This document shows positions 60,942 to 64,000 of a stretch of 64,000 nucleotides of DNA, in pieces. How positions within the stretch are numbered: the stretch's first letter is position 1; every line of letters begins with the position of its first letter. The notes beneath the pieces were generated by a model, which searched no databases, was not told where the DNA came from, and worked only from the letters and a program-made list of their open reading frames with translations. The DNA lies in NCBI GenBank assembly GCA_022566735.1, contig JADFIG010000002.1, positions 186,001 to 250,000 of the forward strand. The letters run 5' to 3'. Origin of the DNA: Pseudomonadota bacterium (GTDB lineage: Bacteria; Pseudomonadota; Gammaproteobacteria; Burkholderiales; Burkholderiaceae_C). The translations under genes were made by a program, and so were the position numbers.

Positions 60942-62069
60942 TCAAGAATGCGGAGGCTGCCCCAGGAAGAACTCCTCGATCTGGAAGGTGCTGTGCTCGC
61001 CCACCTGGTCGCGGTGCGCCTTCAGCCAGCGGGAGGCCGCGCGGTGGCCCAGCTTGTGCAGTGTCTGCAGGAAGGCCCAGTCGGTGTTGAACTTGCTGGA
61101 TGCGTTGAACTCGGCCATGCCCTCGTCGTCGGCCACCATGTGCATGTGCAGGTTCTTGTAGCGTCCACGGTCCAGCTTGTCTTCCTTGAGCAGGCGCTTG
61201 ACGAAGGCGATGGCGCGCATCTCCCCGATCAGGCTGGCGTTGAAGGTGATCTCGCTGAGCCGGTCGATGATGTCGATGCTGCGCGTGGGGTGCTCGGTGC
61301 GCTGCAGCGGGTTGATGCGCACCAGCAGCAGGTCGCTGAGCTCGGTGTGGTAGATCAGCGGGTAGAGCGCCGGGTTGCCGGTGTAGCCGCCGTCCCAGTA
61401 GTGCTCGCCCTCGATCTCCACCGCCTGGAAGATGAAGGGCAGGCAGGCCGAGGCCATCAGCGCATCCAGGCTGAGCTCTTCGGCGGCGAACACGCGCGCC
61501 TGCCCGGTGCGCACCGACGTCGCGGTCACGAACAGGGGGATGCCGCAGTGCGCGCAGCCCGTGTGCAGCGCTTCCACCGCCACGTGGCGCTCCAGCACGG
61601 TGCGCAGCGGGTTGAGGTTGAGCGGGTTGAATTCGTAGGGGCTGAAGGCCCGCATGAACAGGTTCAGCCACTGGTAGGCCGGGAACTGGTCGAAGTTGAA
61701 CTGGCTCTTGAGCTGGCCGTCGGCCTGCAGCGTCAAAGGCGAGAACAGCGGGCCGTGCTGGCTGACGTCCTGCCAGAAGGCGCGCAGGGCCTGCTGTGCG
61801 TGTCGGCGGCCGTCGCTGCGGGCCTGGTGGGCATCGCCGTGCTCGGCTTCGCTGGCCTGGTAGCCCGTCACATAGCCGGACAGCGCCACCGCCCCGTTGA
61901 GGGCACCGGCGCTGGTGCCGGAGATCGCGCCGATGGACAGCCCGTCGTCGTCGAGCAGGCGGTCCAGCACGCCCCAGGTGAAGGCCCCGTGGGAGCCGCC
62001 GCCTTGCAGGGCCAGGCTGACGCGGGGGCGGTCGGCCTCGGGGGCCGGGGGGCGTTTGGCAGAACTCAT
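60942..62069 (-). CDS. patatin-like phospholipase family protein
   Basis: VSLALQGGGSHGAFTWGVLDRLLDD...AISGTSAGALNGAV; DGGYTGNPALYPLI. Confidence 0.93.
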   Translation of the reverse strand: MSSAKRPPAPEADRPRVSLALQGGGSHGAFTWGVLDRLLDDDGLSIGAISGTSAGALNGAVALSGYVTGYQASEAEHGDAHQARSDGRRHAQQALRAFWQDVSQHGPLFSPLTLQADGQLKSQFNFDQFPAYQWLNLFMRAFSPYEFNPLNLNPLRTVLERHVAVEALHTGCAHCGIPLFVTATSVRTGQARVFAAEELSLDALMASACLPFIFQAVEIEGEHYWDGGYTGNPALYPLIYHTELSDLLLVRINPLQRTEHPTRSIDIIDRLSEITFNASLIGEMRAIAFVKRLLKEDKLDRGRYKNLHMHMVADDEGMAEFNASSKFNTDWAFLQTLHKLGHRAASRWLKAHRDQVGEHSTFQIEEFFLGQPPHS

Positions 62070-62129
62070 CGGGCCAGTCTAAAACAGGGCTGCCGCCGCC
62101 CCATGACAACACACACCCTCTCAGGAGGG

Positions 62130-62137
62130 ATAAAAAA
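62130..62137. other. candidate Tn4371-like ICE attachment sequence (ATAAAAAA / TTTTTTAT)
   Basis: 8-mer between the chromosomal patatin gene and the trb operon end, fits the remembered TTTTTYRT consensus. Confidence 0.4.
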
Positions 62138-62353
62138 TGTTCGGTGTCAAGTATTTTCAAGGCATCCCATTTGGCCTGAAACCTTATACGAGACAGCAAG
62201 TTAGCTCTGTATCGTGCCACCCGATGGCACCTCGGCGGTGTGGGCTAGGTGCCACATGAGAGCGTTGGGAGAGAAAGCCGGATCGCGCTACATCGGACAC
62301 GGAGTGCAGCGTCGGCAACCGACCTGAACTCCCATATTACCGGCTTCCCAAAC

Positions 62354-62386
62354 GAAGAACGCACGGCCTGGAGCCGCGCGTTCTTC
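62354..62386. terminator. hairpin downstream of the trb operon
   Basis: GAAGAACGC-loop-GCGTTCTTC. Confidence 0.65.
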
Positions 62387-62409
62387 ATTAAATCTATGTC
62401 GGAGCATCG

Positions 62410-62658
62410 TCATCCTGACTTCGGGGTGGCGACGGCCTTGGCCTTGCCACCCCGCTTGAATCCCCGATCCCCCGCCATGAAGGCTTCGAGCATGTGCGGG
62501 ATCAGCGTGGCCGCATCGACCGCTTCGCCATAGGTCTGCGCATGAAGAGCGGCGTACCGGTCTAGATCCATTTTCAGGCTGGCTGGACAAGCGAATGTCA
62601 GCTTGGTGCTGCTGGTCGATGGCAGCGGCCCAAGCCGGAGTTTTCTGGCCATGTTCAT
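62410..62658 (-). CDS. DUF2274 domain-containing protein (end of trb operon)
   Basis: MARKLRLGPLPSTSSTKLTFACPASLKMDLDRYAALHAQTYGEAVDAATLIPHMLEAFMAGDRGFKRG. Confidence 0.9.
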   Translation of the reverse strand: MNMARKLRLGPLPSTSSTKLTFACPASLKMDLDRYAALHAQTYGEAVDAATLIPHMLEAFMAGDRGFKRGGKAKAVATPKSG

Positions 62659-63917
62659 CGGGCACCTCCACGCTGAAGAAAGAGCGGCTGGTAAGCTCGA
62701 ACCTGTAAATCCCTTGCCACGATGATCCGCACCGGCAACCCCGGCCGCGCTGTCAGCGTCGGCTGGATGTTCATGTTGCGCCGGGTCATCTCCTGCCCCA
62801 CTTGGTTCACACTGTCCTGCAGACCATCGCGCCCGGCAATGACGATGCGGTTGCCGTTCTGCCGATTCTCCGGCGCGGCCAACTCGGCGCCGATACCCAG
62901 CAGCGTGGTCAGCGCCGCCCCGGCAAAGATGCGGCCCCAATGCTGATCCACTTCATCCTCCAACCCTGCGTAGCCCGCAGGATCGGTGCCGACAAGGTTG
63001 TCGAGCGTCAGCGAGGATGTGTCTGGCAAGATGATCCGGTTCCACACCATCTGCACCCGGCTCTGCCCGAAGCTCACCTGGCTGTTGTATTTGCCCAAAA
63101 TGCGCGAGCCCTGCGGAATCAGCAGGAACCTGCCCGTAGCCGTGTCATAGACCGGCTCCGTCACCGTGGCGATCACATCGCCCGGCAGGTCGGACTTGAT
63201 GCCTGTGACCAGCGCCGCTGCGATCACCGTCCCGGCCATCACCTGGTACGGCGAGGCTGGCATTTGGAGATTGCCGGAATTGCGAGTCTCCTTGGAGCCG
63301 CCTTTCAGGAACGCCTCTTTCTGGTCTTGCCGGTTCTGCACGGTGGTGGGATCACTGGGCTGGGCCGCCGTCGAGGCCGGACCGGCCGCCAGCGGATCGA
63401 ACCCTGCCAAGGCGTTGGCCATGCCGGGTGCTCCGGGCGCCGCCTGCGCGACAGCGCCAGCGGCTTGGCCCGGCTTTCCCGAGCGGAAGAACACCGCCGA
63501 AGCCGCCGCCGCTTCGGCCTCCTTGCGCAAGGCGTCGTTGGGATCATGTCCCGGCGGCATGTAGGTGGGCTGCTGCGCCGCCACGATGGCCGGCCCCAGG
63601 TCGCCCGGCAGCGGCGGCCCCAGCTCGGGCACCTTCGGCAGTTTCGAGTAATCGGACGGCAACCCATCCAGCCCTTCGGACTTTGAGACCCGATCCACGT
63701 TGTACAGCTCGTTCTGCCAGCCTGCGCCGCGCCGGTGCGGCTGCAGGGCCCAGATCGTGGCCCCGAGCACGGCGACCGACAGGCCGCCGGTGAGCATGGC
63801 CAGCGTGCGCCGGTTCAGGCGCGTGACCGGGCGCGGCTGGGCGCGCAACGCCATCGCTTCGGGCGCCGCCTTGCCCCCCTGAGAAGTGGCATGGTCGGGG
63901 GTGTTGTCTTGGCTCAT
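62655..63917 (-). CDS. trbI: TrbI/VirB10 family conjugal transfer protein
   Basis: N-terminal TM and Pro-rich region; AGTVIAAALVTGIKSDLPGDVIATVTEPVYDTATGRFLLIPQGSRILGKYNSQVSFGQSRVQMVWNRIILPD. Confidence 0.94.
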   Translation of the reverse strand: MSQDNTPDHATSQGGKAAPEAMALRAQPRPVTRLNRRTLAMLTGGLSVAVLGATIWALQPHRRGAGWQNELYNVDRVSKSEGLDGLPSDYSKLPKVPELGPPLPGDLGPAIVAAQQPTYMPPGHDPNDALRKEAEAAAASAVFFRSGKPGQAAGAVAQAAPGAPGMANALAGFDPLAAGPASTAAQPSDPTTVQNRQDQKEAFLKGGSKETRNSGNLQMPASPYQVMAGTVIAAALVTGIKSDLPGDVIATVTEPVYDTATGRFLLIPQGSRILGKYNSQVSFGQSRVQMVWNRIILPDTSSLTLDNLVGTDPAGYAGLEDEVDQHWGRIFAGAALTTLLGIGAELAAPENRQNGNRIVIAGRDGLQDSVNQVGQEMTRRNMNIQPTLTARPGLPVRIIVARDLQVRAYQPLFLQRGGAR

Positions 63918-63919
63918 GC

Positions 63920-64000
63920 TCAATTCCTCCGTGCCACGCCATCGGTGCGCTCAATTCGCACCACGGCGCCCTTATCGCCACCCAGGCGCAGCTCGGCCGC
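63920..64000 (-). CDS. trbG: TrbG/VirB9-type protein, C-terminal end only (truncated by window)
   Basis: Reads AAELRLGGDKGAVVRIERTDGVARRN*; directly upstream of trbI. Confidence 0.75.
   Translation of the reverse strand, partial: AAELRLGGDKGAVVRIERTDGVARRN

Overview
64 kb of a GC-rich betaproteobacterial chromosome; gene content resembles Burkholderiales/Comamonadaceae (inferred from gene content only). Both strands are densely coding. Main blocks, left to right: an internal IS256-type transposase fragment fused antisense to the 3' end of a LysR gene; ridA; ssb; a full chemosensory operon (MCP, CheY, STAS, CheA, MCP, CheW, CheR, CheD, CheB); a leucine/isovalerate degradation (liu) operon with a TetR-type regulator; a thioesterase and recQ; a porin; metX-metW behind a SAM-II-like riboswitch; an FMN glutamate-synthase-like gene, a GST, a DUF898 gene and purB; a small accessory island (secreted PLD with an EF-hand-like loop, a Sec-signal Tox-REase-5-like protein, two mosaic Imm52-like genes); pyrF; an HlyD-type adaptor and two FtsX-type permeases with no ATPase gene, split by a Fic gene and a degenerate 21-bp repeat array; a fumarylacetoacetase-family gene; cstA with a Cache histidine kinase/response regulator pair; uvrA; a hybrid kinase; a DUF1501/DUF1800 pair; a metH lacking its homocysteine domain; a patatin; and, at the right edge, the end of a trb conjugation operon (DUF2274, TrbI, TrbG C-terminus) marking the end of an integrative conjugative element. 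The strongest second-look items are the toxin/tandem-immunity cassette, the SAM-II attenuator, the 21-bp repeat array with the Fic palindrome, the putative ICE attachment junction, the paired TetR operators and the repeat inserted in frame in RecQ. All family names come from reading the translations; no searches were run.
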